A stretch of DNA of 64,000 nt from Metaruminococcus_A sp050943475 (GTDB taxonomy: Bacteria; Bacillota; Clostridia; Oscillospirales; Ruminococcaceae). Below the pieces are notes generated by a model, which saw only the letters and a list, made by a program, of their open reading frames with translations, did not search any database and was not told the origin of the DNA. Below, piece by piece: positions 7,600 to 16,258 of this stretch. The position numbers and the translations under genes are program-made. The stretch spans positions 124,001 to 188,000 of the forward strand of contig JBMNPF010000005.1 of assembly GCA_050943475.1 (NCBI GenBank), given 5' to 3'. How positions within the stretch are numbered: position 1 is the first letter of the stretch; each line of letters opens with the position of its first letter.

Positions 7600-7809
7600 A
7601 TGCCGCATATTGATATTACAATGTTTCCCGGACGGGACGATACGACAAAAAAAGAGATCGCCGTTAAGGTTCAGCAGTTCTTGGCAAAAGAACTGAACAT
7701 TGATGAAAAATTCGTTTCGGTGTCGATTGAAGATATCGAAAAGGAAGAATGGGCTACCCATATGGAGCGCTTACAAGACAAAAAGATGTTTGTAGAGCCG
7801 GGCGTATAA
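7600..7809 (+). CDS. 4-oxalocrotonate tautomerase-like protein
   Basis: 69 residues, the size of a single tautomerase unit. After Met removal the protein begins with Pro (MPHIDITMFPGRD), and the N-terminal proline is the catalytic base of this superfamily. The start at 7600 follows AGGAGGTGG; an upstream in-frame ATG at 7552 would bury the proline. It lies between the flavodoxin and the aldo/keto reductase. Substrate not predictable; keto-enol tautomerisation of an unsaturated acid or quinone-like compound would suit the neighbours. Confidence 0.85.
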   Translation: MPHIDITMFPGRDDTTKKEIAVKVQQFLAKELNIDEKFVSVSIEDIEKEEWATHMERLQDKKMFVEPGV

Positions 7810-7819
7810 GGGGGTTTTT

Positions 7820-8857
7820 ATGGAGTACACAAAATTAGGAAATTCAGAACTTAATGTGTCCCGTATCTGTATGGGGTGTATGGGATTTGGCGAGGCTGGA
7901 AACGGTCAGCACAGCTGGACGATTGATGAAGCCCATTCCCGTGAAATCATCAAAAAAGGGCTGGAACTTGGCGTTAATTTCTTTGATACGGCAATTGCCT
8001 ATCAAAGCGGAACCAGCGAACAGTATCTCGGCAGAGCGATTCGGGACTATGCCAAGCGTGATGATGTTGTAATTGCAACAAAATTCCTGCCCCGTACCAG
8101 TGAGGAAATGGAAGCGGGAATCACGGGACAGCAGCACATTGAAAAAATGCTGGATAAAAGCCTTCTAAATCTCGGAATGGACTATGTGGATTTATACATT
8201 TACCATATGTGGGATTACAATACGCCTCTTTACGATATTATGGAGGGCCTCAACAACGCTGTAAAAGCAGGTAAAGCCCGTTGTATCGGGATTTCCAACT
8301 GCTTTGCCTATCAGCTTGCACAGGCAAATGCACTTGCCGAAAAAGAGGGATTTGCAAAATTCGTATCGGTGCAGGGGCATTATAATTTAATCTTTCGTGA
8401 GGAAGAACGGGAAATGGCGAGGTTCTGCCGTGAGGAAAATATAGCGATGACGCCATACAGTCCGCTGGCAGGCGGGCGGCTTTCCAAACGCCCCGGAGAA
8501 ACCTCAAAACGGTTGCAGGAGGATAGCTATGCACATCTGAAATACGACACAACCGCCGAGCAGGACGGTATCATCATTGACCGTGTGATGCAGCTTGCGG
8601 ATGAGTATGGTGTATCTATGACCGAAATATCCCTCGCTTGGCTCTTAACAAAGGTTACTGCTCCTGTCGTGGGTGCAACGAAACTCCACCACATTGAGGG
8701 TACGGTGAAGGCCGTCCAGCTTACTTTGACCGCCGATGAGCTTGCTTTCTTGGAAGAACCCTATGTTCCCCACAAATTGGTCGGCGTAATGGCACAAAAT
8801 ACCCCTGCCGCCGCAAAAGATAAACACGTGTGGTCGGTAGGCAGCCAAAAAATATGA
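7820..8857 (+). CDS. Aldo/keto reductase
   Basis: 345 residues, an NAD(P)H-dependent TIM-barrel oxidoreductase. The catalytic tetrad is visible: Asp and Tyr in FFDTAIAYQSG, Lys in VVIATKF, His in DLYIYHMWD. The late GISNCFAYQL and the nucleotide-binding region near TPYSPLAGG fit the family. Cytosolic, with no signal. The preceding stop is 10 bases away and a 'gggggtttttATG' start context is used. In this operon it may reduce reactive carbonyls, matching the electrophile-stress theme suggested by the tautomerase, cupin and flavodoxins. Confidence 0.92.
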   Translation: MEYTKLGNSELNVSRICMGCMGFGEAGNGQHSWTIDEAHSREIIKKGLELGVNFFDTAIAYQSGTSEQYLGRAIRDYAKRDDVVIATKFLPRTSEEMEAGITGQQHIEKMLDKSLLNLGMDYVDLYIYHMWDYNTPLYDIMEGLNNAVKAGKARCIGISNCFAYQLAQANALAEKEGFAKFVSVQGHYNLIFREEEREMARFCREENIAMTPYSPLAGGRLSKRPGETSKRLQEDSYAHLKYDTTAEQDGIIIDRVMQLADEYGVSMTEISLAWLLTKVTAPVVGATKLHHIEGTVKAVQLTLTADELAFLEEPYVPHKLVGVMAQNTPAAAKDKHVWSVGSQKI

Positions 8858-8871
8858 AAGGATAGATTAAA

Positions 8872-9558
8872 ATGGACTTGCATAGTACCGATCCCGAATT
8901 TTCAGAACGCTTTGCGTATTTTGCTTTCACCGAAGTGCCAAACGAAGAAAATCAGCAGTTAGATGAAGAGACACGCTATATGGCGATTTTGGCGGCTCTG
9001 ATTGGCTGCGGCGGTTTGGACGCATACAGAGAAATGCTCCCCAAAGCCTTAGAGAACGGTATCACACCGATTATTGCAAAGGAAATTGTTTATCAGGCAA
9101 CTGACTATTTGGGCTATGGCAGAATGTTACCGTTTCTGAATGTTACAAATGAAGTATCTGCAGAGCGAAGCGTTAAACTTCCTCTTGACGGTCAGGCAAC
9201 AACTACCCTTGATAACCGACTTGAAAAAGGAATTGAAGCGCAGGCAGAAATTTTTGGTGAACATATGAAAGAATCCTGGAAAACGGGGCATATCAACCGC
9301 TGGTTGGCGGCAAACTGCTTTGGCGACTACTACACCCGCAAGGGGTTAACCCTTGCGGAGCGTGAACTCATTACCTTTTGCTTTCTTATGGCACAGGGCG
9401 GGTGTGAACCACAGCTTATCGCCCATTCCAAAGGAAATATGAATGTGGGAAATGACCGGGATTTTCTGATAAAAGTTGTTTCGCAGTGTTTGCCGTATAT
9501 CGGTTATCCCCGCAGTCTGAACGCTATTGCCTGCATAGGTAAGGCGGTGGAGGAATGA
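8872..9558 (+). CDS. Carboxymuconolactone decarboxylase-like protein
   Basis: 228 residues with two CMD-like helical repeats. The second is the clearer: LAERELITFCFLMAQGG, CEPQLIAHSKGNMNVG. The CXXC thiol pair of AhpD-type peroxidase members is absent, so alkyl-hydroperoxide reduction by that mechanism is unlikely. CMD proteins often occur with cupins and flavodoxins, as here. The stop overlaps the following start (ATGA at 9555), so the membrane protein is translationally coupled. Confidence 0.85.
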   Translation: MDLHSTDPEFSERFAYFAFTEVPNEENQQLDEETRYMAILAALIGCGGLDAYREMLPKALENGITPIIAKEIVYQATDYLGYGRMLPFLNVTNEVSAERSVKLPLDGQATTTLDNRLEKGIEAQAEIFGEHMKESWKTGHINRWLAANCFGDYYTRKGLTLAERELITFCFLMAQGGCEPQLIAHSKGNMNVGNDRDFLIKVVSQCLPYIGYPRSLNAIACIGKAVEE

Positions 9559-10247
9559 AACCGAAAGTCGTTATCAAATTAGCCGTAGATATTTTAATGA
9601 CGCTGGCACTGCTTTTCTTAATGGGCTATCATTTGTGGGGAGAAGCGCTCCACGAATGGGTGGGTGCAGGAATGCTGCTCCTTTTTATTGTTCACCACAT
9701 TTTGAATGGGCATTGGTACAAAGCCTTATTTAAAGGGAAGTACAGCATAATGCGTATTTTAACGCTTTGTACCGCTCTTCTCGTGCTTGTTTCTATGCTT
9801 GTTCAAATGTACAGCGGCATTGTGATGTCACGGTACGTGTTTAATTTTCTGCCGGGAGTAGGCGATATGTCGTTGGCCAGACGGCTTCATATTCTCGGTG
9901 CATATTGGGGATATATTCTTATGAGCCTGCATTTAGGTTTGCACTGGAATATGATTTTGGGAATGTCCCGCAAGGCGGCAGGAATAAAAAACAAGTCAAA
10001 AAGCCACAGTATCGCCTTGCTTATTGCCGGATTGATGATTGCCGGATATGGTGTGTGTGCGTTTATCAGCAGAGATTTTTTGACCTATCTGCTGCTTAAA
10101 GCAGAATTTGTATTTTTGGATTACAGCGAATCGAAAATTCTATTTTACATAGATTATCTCGCACTTATGGGGCTTTGTATCTTTATTGCTCATTACTGCA
10201 CAAAAATGATACGAAAATTAAGAAAGAAGTCAGAGGTACAATCATGA
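9555..10247 (+). CDS. DUF4405 integral membrane protein with many paired histidines
   Basis: 230 residues, about five or six transmembrane segments. Histidines sit within or at the edge of helices: GYHLWGEALHEWVG, FIVHHILNGHWY, RRLHILGAYWGY and LHLGLHWNMI. Spaced His in a helical bundle resembles di-haem cytochrome b-type proteins, and DUF4405 is related to that fold, but haem binding is not shown here. It overlaps both neighbours by four bases. Placed between a cytosolic flavodoxin and lipid-anchored flavodoxins, it is the obvious candidate to carry electrons across the membrane; that is inference. Confidence 0.82.
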   Translation: MKPKVVIKLAVDILMTLALLFLMGYHLWGEALHEWVGAGMLLLFIVHHILNGHWYKALFKGKYSIMRILTLCTALLVLVSMLVQMYSGIVMSRYVFNFLPGVGDMSLARRLHILGAYWGYILMSLHLGLHWNMILGMSRKAAGIKNKSKSHSIALLIAGLMIAGYGVCAFISRDFLTYLLLKAEFVFLDYSESKILFYIDYLALMGLCIFIAHYCTKMIRKLRKKSEVQS

Positions 10248-10807
10248 AAAAAGGTGTTTTAATCATTTTAGGTGTATTGATTGGTTTGGGGCTTGCTGCT
10301 TGTGCAGATCAGCAAGATACACCGCTTGTTTCCGAGCAAAGTTCTCAGCAGGAGCAGTCGTATATACAAAATAACACCGAAATTTTGGAAAATCAATCAA
10401 CGAATTCGCAGGAGCTGGAATCATTGTCAAGTAATATAGAAACACCCGAAACCGGAGAACGAAAATTGAAATTGACAATAAATGGGCAAGAATTTGATGT
10501 AACTTTATATAATACCCCTGCTGCCAATGCACTTTATGATATGCTTCCCCTTGAACTCGCCTTTGAGGATTTTAACGGTATAGAAAAAATTGCTTATATG
10601 GATAACGAACTTCCCACAGAGGGAGAACCAGACGAATTTGACCCTGATGTGGGTGATTTGTGCCTGTATGCACCGTGGGGCAATTTATCAATCTTCTATA
10701 AGGATTTCCGAAATTCCAACGGGCTTATCTCTCTCGGGCATATTGATTCGGGTATGGAGGTTATCGGCAGTATGAATGATAATTTTTCTGCTACGCTTGA
10801 AAAGTGA
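10244..10807 (+). CDS. Lipoprotein with a cyclophilin-like fold domain
   Basis: 187 residues. The signal peptide ends GLAAC with Cys20, the same position as in the other two lipoproteins of the operon. A Ser/Gln-rich linker leads to a C-terminal domain of about 115 residues (KLKLTINGQEFDVTLYN to the end). It contains DVGDLCLYAPWGNLSIFYKD, typical of the small cyclophilin-like family often found beside flavodoxin and aldo/keto reductase genes. Not a prolyl isomerase in the usual sense. The ATG at 10244 overlaps the previous stop. Last gene of the run. Confidence 0.82.
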   Translation: MKKGVLIILGVLIGLGLAACADQQDTPLVSEQSSQQEQSYIQNNTEILENQSTNSQELESLSSNIETPETGERKLKLTINGQEFDVTLYNTPAANALYDMLPLELAFEDFNGIEKIAYMDNELPTEGEPDEFDPDVGDLCLYAPWGNLSIFYKDFRNSNGLISLGHIDSGMEVIGSMNDNFSATLEK

Positions 10808-11220
10808 CATTTGAATTTGGCGAATATGAAAGAATAAAATACCCAAGCTGTTGCCTGCGCGTGTGACGGCTATTTTTTAGCCGGGAAATGGCTGTCATGA
10901 TTTTATTTTTAAATTGTTATGCTGTTTTACACATCCTTTGTCCTTTGAATGTTAAGATAGGTCAAATAGTCGTTGGTGTTCGGCCGTTTGCTTTGAACTG
11001 TTCTCCGCCCACCGAAATGTGATAGTCTTAAACAAATCAGTTTGAATGCTGTTTTGAAAAATGGAATGGAAAACCGCCAAAAAGGGAGGGCCAGAGTGTT
11101 TTTACACTCTGGCCCTCCCTTACAATTTGTTTTTCTTTTTGTATCGTTTTCATTTGCCGGAGAAAAACGAATAATATTCTCTCGCAGCAGTAAAACAGAG
11201 CGAGACTTTTTATCCCATAT
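10808..11220. other. Intergenic region at the end of the redox island
   Basis: No gene seen. It contains a weak stem (GGCTATTTTTTAGCC near 10869) and a strong bidirectional terminator at 11084-11119. No repeat of the tRNA-Ser 3' end, integrase or insertion-sequence terminal repeat was found. Confidence 0.6.
11084..11119. terminator. Bidirectional terminator
   Basis: Perfect 15-base arms GGGAGGGCCAGAGTG (11084-11098) and CACTCTGGCCCTCCC (11105-11119). Likely ends the minus-strand zinc-ribbon gene and possibly the redox operon. Confidence 0.7.
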
Positions 11221-11535
11221 TTATTTGTGCATTTTTTCTAAGTGGTGCAGAATACTTGAAATAACGGCACAGGAAAGCCATAGAACCAACGCTGTAATCC
11301 ACATACCAATCATACCAGCAAAGTTAAAGGTGTATCCCGTGAAGTAGGTGCTTGGAATTCCCAAAAATCCGATCAGGACGCCTAAGGCTATCAGCAGGCC
11401 AAATACAACCCATGCAATCACTTTGAAAGCCCCTGAAGTAATCATCGGCTTGGACATATCGAATAAATAACCACATTTATAGCAATGCTCAAGACCATCC
11501 CCAACCATTTCGCCGCAGCGCGGACATTCTTTCAT
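11221..11535 (-). CDS. Zinc-ribbon membrane protein, function unknown
   Basis: 104 residues. The N-terminus MKECPRCGEMVGDGLEHCYKCGY forms a zinc ribbon with two CXXC pairs. Two hydrophobic segments follow (about 32-58 and 68-98). This layout is common in small membrane-associated proteins of Firmicutes and does not define a function. The TAACATGAAAG start region follows GGAGGGAG. It is a single gene running toward the terminator at 11084-11119. Confidence 0.75.
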   Translation of the reverse strand: MKECPRCGEMVGDGLEHCYKCGYLFDMSKPMITSGAFKVIAWVVFGLLIALGVLIGFLGIPSTYFTGYTFNFAGMIGMWITALVLWLSCAVISSILHHLEKMHK

Positions 11536-11618
11536 GTTACTCCCTCCATTTTTGTGTATTGAATAAGCCTGTATCGCTCTGGTTTATAACGAATACGGAT
11601 ATAACACAAATTGGCGTT

Positions 11619-12458
11619 TTATTGATAGTAAAACAAAAAGCGGATGAAAGGTTTCCCCTGTTGCTGAAACGGTTCATAAATAAAGTCAAACTGGGTATAC
11701 CCTTTGTTGGAGAATCCGCGAAAGATATCAGCATAACCGTTGATAGGAAATTCAACAGTGATGTCCTCCAATGCCCAATCTTCTTTATGGCACTGCATTT
11801 CACCATGCGTTTGGCGGAGCGTGTCATACTGTTCCCGGGTCAGCACCCCGGCCTCAAACGCTTTTTTCCATTCATCGGGTGCATAGGTCATAAAATGTGA
11901 GGTCTGGTAGGTGACATGTTCCACAATATAGTCGGCGTCCAAAGGCGCGTTGGGGTCATATTCATCCTCATCCTTAAAAAAACTGCTTACGCTTGACTCG
12001 GACGAAATGACTGGTTTAGACGGCGAGTTCGCTTCTGAACGGCTGGATGCAGCCTGACTAGACGAATAAACGGTTTCTGTTTTCTGCTCCTGTTCAGAGC
12101 TTGGTGCTGGAATGGTGTGGATAGAGGCGCTCCCATCCGAAGCGATTAAAATCTCGGTTTTTGAACCGTTGGCATGAGTGATCGTCCCTTTGATTCCGCC
12201 TCCTTGCTGCGCGGTCAGCTCATACTGGTCATCCTCGGCGAGGACAATCCCGCGTTCGTCCAAAACCGTTTGCAGTGAAACGGCTGAGGAAGAGGAGAGC
12301 GAAGGAAGTGCTACTGGTGTCAGAGTGGTGCTTTCGGAGGCCTGATTTGCCAGTGTAATACCGCCGACGGTGCAGGCGGCAGCCACCACGAAAAGACCGG
12401 CGCCGGCTGCAAATGCTTTTTTGTGGGTTGCAACGAAAGATTTTTGTTGGGAACGCAT
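11619..12458 (-). CDS. Secreted or membrane-anchored protein of unknown function
   Basis: 279 residues from the ATG at 12458, which follows AAAGGTGG; an upstream ATG at 12491 has no ribosome site. A basic N-terminus and hydrophobic stretch (KKAFAAGAGLFVVAAAC) form a signal anchor or an atypical lipobox. Then come an acidic region that may bind a peptide or lipid, a Ser-rich low-complexity linker (residues about 130-165) and a C-terminal domain of about 110 residues with many aromatic residues. I do not recognise the family. A TATAAT lies just upstream on this strand, suggesting its own promoter rather than strict dependence on the PadR pair. Confidence 0.65.
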   Translation of the reverse strand: MRSQQKSFVATHKKAFAAGAGLFVVAAACTVGGITLANQASESTTLTPVALPSLSSSSAVSLQTVLDERGIVLAEDDQYELTAQQGGGIKGTITHANGSKTEILIASDGSASIHTIPAPSSEQEQKTETVYSSSQAASSRSEANSPSKPVISSESSVSSFFKDEDEYDPNAPLDADYIVEHVTYQTSHFMTYAPDEWKKAFEAGVLTREQYDTLRQTHGEMQCHKEDWALEDITVEFPINGYADIFRGFSNKGYTQFDFIYEPFQQQGKPFIRFLFYYQ

Positions 12459-12580
12459 ATCCCGCCACCACCTTTTGCAATTTGCCCTCATTATAGCACG
12501 GTTTGCGGCATTTGAATATCCTTTTTTACTAAAGAACTGGACAAAGCAGGACTGTTGCCGCTATCCTTTACCCGAAATGA

Positions 12581-12937
12581 TTACTCCAGCTCTTTTTCCA
12601 GCTTTTTGGCAATGGTTTGGTTGAGCTTTCTCCGCCGCTGTGCGGCCCAGGTATTCAGCTGAACCTGGGCGATTAAATCGTCGCAGAACCCGCCTACATC
12701 GTTTCCGGTAATGGAGAGCACGCTGCGCTGTTCGCGCGCGCCTTCTTCAAATAGCTCGATCAAACGGTACAATAGATCCATCATACTGGAATCAAGCGCA
12801 AAATTCCAAAAATACTGTTCCATTTCTTTGATGACAATCTGGTATTCCTGCGGCAGGCTTCTTTTTCGCGCCTGATAATTTCGGTATTCTCTTTTTTCCT
12901 GTTTCCACTTGCGGAGCTGTGCCAATAATTGAGCCAT
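12581..12937 (-). CDS. DUF1048 protein paired with a PadR regulator
   Basis: 118 residues, all helical. Recognised by KREYRNYQARKRSLPQEY, then IELFEEGAREQRSVLSITG and DVGGFCDDLI, the conserved features of DUF1048. These small cytosolic proteins are almost always encoded next to PadR-family repressors, but their role is unknown. The start codon directly follows the PadR stop, indicating co-transcription and coupling. Confidence 0.85.
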   Translation of the reverse strand: MAQLLAQLRKWKQEKREYRNYQARKRSLPQEYQIVIKEMEQYFWNFALDSSMMDLLYRLIELFEEGAREQRSVLSITGNDVGGFCDDLIAQVQLNTWAAQRRRKLNQTIAKKLEKELE

Positions 12938-13261
12938 TTACCGTTCCCCCTTTAAAGATTGAAGCCTGGAAGCAATAAACTCCCATTTCTCCCAAAATCG
13001 GGCCAATTCCATTTGTCCCGCCCGGTTCAGCGTATAAAATTTTCGCGGCGGTCCCATTTCAGAGGGCCGTTTTTCAGTGTCGACAAGCCCATTCTTTTCC
13101 AGCCGTATCAGGATGGTATAAACCGTTCCCTCCACAATGTCAGAAAAGCCGAGCTCATTGAGCCTGCGGGTAATTTCATATCCATAGGTCTCATGGTGCC
13201 GGATAATCTCCAGTACACATCCTTCTAAGATTCCCTTTAACATTTCGGTCAGGTTTTCCAA
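12938..13261 (-). CDS. PadR-family transcriptional repressor
   Basis: 107 residues, short PadR subfamily. The winged helix-turn-helix shows ILEGCVLEIIRHHETYGYEI, then GTVYTILIRLEKNGLV and the wing SEMGPPRKFYTL. A TTG start at 13261 follows AAGGGGGAA; an ATG seven codons in is the alternative. PadR proteins usually repress their own operon and a linked transporter or envelope gene in response to small molecules. The inverted repeat at 13281-13313 is a candidate operator. Confidence 0.85.
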   Translation of the reverse strand: MENLTEMLKGILEGCVLEIIRHHETYGYEITRRLNELGFSDIVEGTVYTILIRLEKNGLVDTEKRPSEMGPPRKFYTLNRAGQMELARFWEKWEFIASRLQSLKGER

Positions 13262-13280
13262 GGAGAAATTCCCCCTTTTT

Positions 13281-13313
13281 ACTATATTGTGCTACTACTT
13301 ACCGCTATATAGT
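13281..13313 (-). promoter_or_regulatory. Inverted repeat upstream of padR, candidate operator
   Basis: ACTATAT (13281-13287) and ATATAGT (13307-13313) form 7-base arms 19 bases apart, 20 bases upstream of the PadR start. The position suits autoregulation; the sequence does not match the classic ATGT-N8-ACAT PadR site. Confidence 0.35.
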
Positions 13314-13451
13314 AACACAAAATAGAGGAGTCGTCAATCCCGGTATTGATGCCAGGCAACGGACTACTGTGGCACGGCTTGGGTAAACGCCTTGCTATTT
13401 GGCGGAATATATGGTTAAATAAAAACAATGTAAATGTGGAGGAGAGTGCAA

Positions 13452-13862
13452 ATGAAAGCTCATATTGTTTCCCCAATACCCGAGCGGGTGCTTGTATATG
13501 CGGTCGAGCAAGAGCTCCGGCCAAAGCTGACGACGGTTTTACAACGGCTCTCCATTGAGGAGTATATAGTTTCTGATTTGGATTTGGCGCAGGACGTCGG
13601 CTATCTTGCGGGATTCCCAGGTTTTGCCTCAAAAGAGGAAGCGGTTTCCGCGCCTCCGGCCTGTGGCGGCGTACTGTGTATGTGCGGTATTTCAAACCAA
13701 CGGATGAATCTGTTGCTGAAGTCCCTGCGCGAAGAAGAAATTGTCATTCCACTCAAGGCGATGGTAACAGCTACCAATCAGCGCTGGAGCTTTGTCAAGT
13801 TGATCGAGGAACTTTCCAAGGAGCATCAGGCCATCCTTCAGCAGAAAAAGGAAAAGGCGTAA
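13452..13862 (+). CDS. DUF3783 protein
   Basis: 136 residues from the ATG behind GGAGGAG. The N-terminal part contains Cys residues in PPACGGVLCMCGIS. The C-terminal half (LLKSLREEEIVIPLKAMVTA to LIEELSKEH) is the DUF3783 region, where a conserved 'PLKAMVT...N..W' pattern is typical. Cytosolic, function unknown. It stands alone, with a strong terminator directly after it. Confidence 0.75.
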   Translation: MKAHIVSPIPERVLVYAVEQELRPKLTTVLQRLSIEEYIVSDLDLAQDVGYLAGFPGFASKEEAVSAPPACGGVLCMCGISNQRMNLLLKSLREEEIVIPLKAMVTATNQRWSFVKLIEELSKEHQAILQQKKEKA

Positions 13863-13872
13863 ATAGAAGAAA

Positions 13873-13904
13873 GGACCTGCACAATTCGTGCAGGTCCTTT
13901 TTTA
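13873..13904. terminator. Terminator after DUF3783 gene
   Basis: AGGACCTGCAC (13873-13883) and GTGCAGGTCCT (13889-13899) pair perfectly, followed by TTTTT. It may also serve feoB from the other side. Confidence 0.8.
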
Positions 13905-13941
13905 CAGGAAACATCAACATTTTTTCCGCCCAATGCGTTTA

Positions 13942-15984
13942 TTATAACATCCCCATGATAAGAGATGAAATTTGATAAACGGCAAAGGTGACAATCCATG
14001 CAGTCGCAAGTTGAAAGCCCGCTACCTGGAACATATTTTTGACACTGCCGGTTTCCTTTTTGACTGTGGCAAGGGTGGCAACACAGGGGATGTACAACAG
14101 GCAGAATAACATCATACAGAAAGCGTTGAGCGGCCCAAATCCAATCTGGCCAAGCAAGGCGCTCAGGGTTGCCATTTCACCGGCGTCGCCAATGCTCTGA
14201 ATTCCGAACAGAACAATGAAGCTGGAGACGACCACCTCTTTGGCCGAAATACCGGCAATGAGGGCGACAACAACCTGCCAGAAGCCCAATCCGATCGGTG
14301 CCATGATGGGCACCAGCAGCGCCCCGAGCTGTGCGCCAAAGCTGGACGCCATATCCGAAGTGTGGCCTTGTGTACCAAAGTTCAGCAGGAACCAAATAAC
14401 AATGGATGCAATGAAAATGGTGGTGCCAGCCTTGGTCAAATAATCCTTAACCTTTTCCCAAACATAAATACCGACAGTGCGCATACTCGGCATTTTGTAT
14501 TCCGGAAGCTCAATGAGCAACATGTCGGTGGTTTTTTTTCGATCCCATTTGTGCAGCACAAACGCCACCAAAATAGCCACGGCAATACCGATGAGGTACA
14601 TGGAATAGGCCACCAGCATGGCATAATCCGGAAAGAAAAGCGCCGAAAACAGGATGTAGATGGGAAGCCGCGCGCTGCAGGACATAAACGGCGTGATCAG
14701 CATAATCCGGCGGCGATCTTTTGGGCTTTCCAGAACGCGGGAAGCCATCAGGGCAGGCACGGTACAGCCAAAACCCAGAATCATGGGGATGAACGCACGG
14801 CCGGAAAGGCCCAGCCGCCCCATTAATCCGTTCATGACATAAGCAACGCGGGACATATAGCCGCTGTCCTCCAAAAAGGCCAGCGCCAGGAACAGGATGA
14901 AAATATTGGGCAGAAAGGAAAGAATCCCGCCAACCCCGGCAATAATGCCGTCTACAATCAGGGAGGTCAGCGTGGGATCCGCGTGGATAGCCTCCATTCC
15001 GGAAGAAATCCAGCCTGAGCCCCAGCCGATGAATTCCTCCAAATACCCTTTGAGCCAGTCACCAATGGTGAAGGTGAAGAAGAATACCAACGCCATAATG
15101 CCAAGAAACAGGGGAATAGCCAGCCAGTTGTTGAGCAGCAAACGGTCGGCCTGGTCGGTCAGTGCAGCCCGTTTTTCCCGGTTGACCAGCGTTTCGGCTA
15201 TAATTTCTTCAATAAAATCGTATTTCTGGTTGATAATATCGCTTTCATAGCTGCGGTCCAGAACCTCTGGCAGGTGAACCGGGTATTTTTGGGTGATTTC
15301 CCGGTCCTGCTCCAGCAGCTTGATGGCGTGCCACCGCTCGTTCTGAAGCTCTGGGTACTGCTTGCGGAGTTCATCGCTGATGCGGTCGATTTTATCCTCC
15401 AACTCGTCGCTGTAGACCATTGCGTGCCGGCTGTGCCGGTCCTCCTGGTCCGAGGAATGATGATGGATGAGTCGATCCGCGGTTCTGGCGCCTTTATGAT
15501 GCGCAATGGTGTGCAGTAGAATGTCCAATCCGGTGCGTTTCTGTGCGGATACCGGAATCACCGGAATACCCAGCATTTCCGGCAAACGGTGCAGGTCAAT
15601 TTCCATGCCGCGCTTTTCCACAACGTCCATCATATTCAGTGCCATAACCACCGGTTTTTCCAGTTCCAGCAACTGCAGGGTCAGGTAGAGGTTGCGCTCT
15701 AATGATGAGGCGTCCACCACATCGACAATAACGTCCACTTCATCGCTCAGTATGTATCCGCGGGATACCTGTTCCTCCATGGTATAGGAGGTCAGGCTGT
15801 ATGTCCCCGGTAAATCCACCAACTTAAACCGGTGATCGTGGTACCGCATGGCCCCTTCCACCTTTTCCACGGTGACGCCCGGCCAGTTCGCCACCTTCAG
15901 ATTGGCGCCGGTAAAGGCGTTGAACAGGGTGGTTTTCCCACAGTTGGGGTTGCCAATAAAGCCAACTGTCATTTCCTGTTCCAT
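13942..15984 (-). CDS. feoB: Ferrous iron transporter B
   Basis: 680 residues. The N-terminal G protein domain shows G1 GNPNCGKTTLFN, G3 DLPGTYSLT and G4 NMMD. A helical insertion precedes a polytopic membrane domain with the two Gate motifs (GFGCTVPAL region and the late CVATLATVKKETG). It imports Fe2+ across the plasma membrane. The ATG at 15984 follows AGGAGGTGT; the preceding feoA gene overlaps it by 16 bases. Transcribed with feoA, probably under the iron box at 16240-16258. Confidence 0.95.
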   Translation of the reverse strand: MEQEMTVGFIGNPNCGKTTLFNAFTGANLKVANWPGVTVEKVEGAMRYHDHRFKLVDLPGTYSLTSYTMEEQVSRGYILSDEVDVIVDVVDASSLERNLYLTLQLLELEKPVVMALNMMDVVEKRGMEIDLHRLPEMLGIPVIPVSAQKRTGLDILLHTIAHHKGARTADRLIHHHSSDQEDRHSRHAMVYSDELEDKIDRISDELRKQYPELQNERWHAIKLLEQDREITQKYPVHLPEVLDRSYESDIINQKYDFIEEIIAETLVNREKRAALTDQADRLLLNNWLAIPLFLGIMALVFFFTFTIGDWLKGYLEEFIGWGSGWISSGMEAIHADPTLTSLIVDGIIAGVGGILSFLPNIFILFLALAFLEDSGYMSRVAYVMNGLMGRLGLSGRAFIPMILGFGCTVPALMASRVLESPKDRRRIMLITPFMSCSARLPIYILFSALFFPDYAMLVAYSMYLIGIAVAILVAFVLHKWDRKKTTDMLLIELPEYKMPSMRTVGIYVWEKVKDYLTKAGTTIFIASIVIWFLLNFGTQGHTSDMASSFGAQLGALLVPIMAPIGLGFWQVVVALIAGISAKEVVVSSFIVLFGIQSIGDAGEMATLSALLGQIGFGPLNAFCMMLFCLLYIPCVATLATVKKETGSVKNMFQVAGFQLATAWIVTFAVYQISSLIMGML

Positions 15985-16208
15985 GTGGACACCTCCTGCA
16001 CCTGAATTTTGGACGCAATACCGCAACCTACGGCAAACCGGGTGCCCCGGAGCAGGATGACCAGCGTGCCTTTTCCTTTTTTATGCATAATTTTAAGGTT
16101 TGTGCCCTGGGTCATCCCCAGCGCCTCCATGCGTTTTTCAACTTGCAGCGGCAGATCGGCGTGTTCTACCGCATATATCTGCCCAATTTCTCCCTCTGCC
16201 AACGTCAC
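15969..16208 (-). CDS. feoA: Ferrous iron transport protein A
   Basis: 79 residues, an SH3-like beta barrel that partners FeoB on the cytosolic side. Visible family features are LPLQVEKRMEALGMTQG, then IMHKKGKGTLVILLRGTRFAVG. The GTG at 16208 (giving MTLAEGEIGQ) is preferred because AGAGGA lies seven bases upstream and the N-terminus fits the family. A TTG at 16235 would add nine residues. It overlaps feoB by 16 bases. Confidence 0.9.
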   Translation of the reverse strand: MTLAEGEIGQIYAVEHADLPLQVEKRMEALGMTQGTNLKIMHKKGKGTLVILLRGTRFAVGCGIASKIQVQEVSTWNRK

Positions 16209-16239
16209 AGCTTTTCCTCTTTCCCATAAGGCCAAACAA

Positions 16240-16258
16240 AAATGTTAGCCTAAGCTAA
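16240..16258 (-). promoter_or_regulatory. DtxR/IdeR-type iron box upstream of feoAB
   Basis: On the minus strand the site reads TTAGCTTAGGCTAACATTT. It matches 16 of 19 positions of the DtxR/IdeR consensus TWAGGTTAGSCTWACCTWA. It lies 12 bases downstream of a TATAAT (minus strand, 16271-16276), where a bound repressor would block transcription. Confidence 0.65.
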
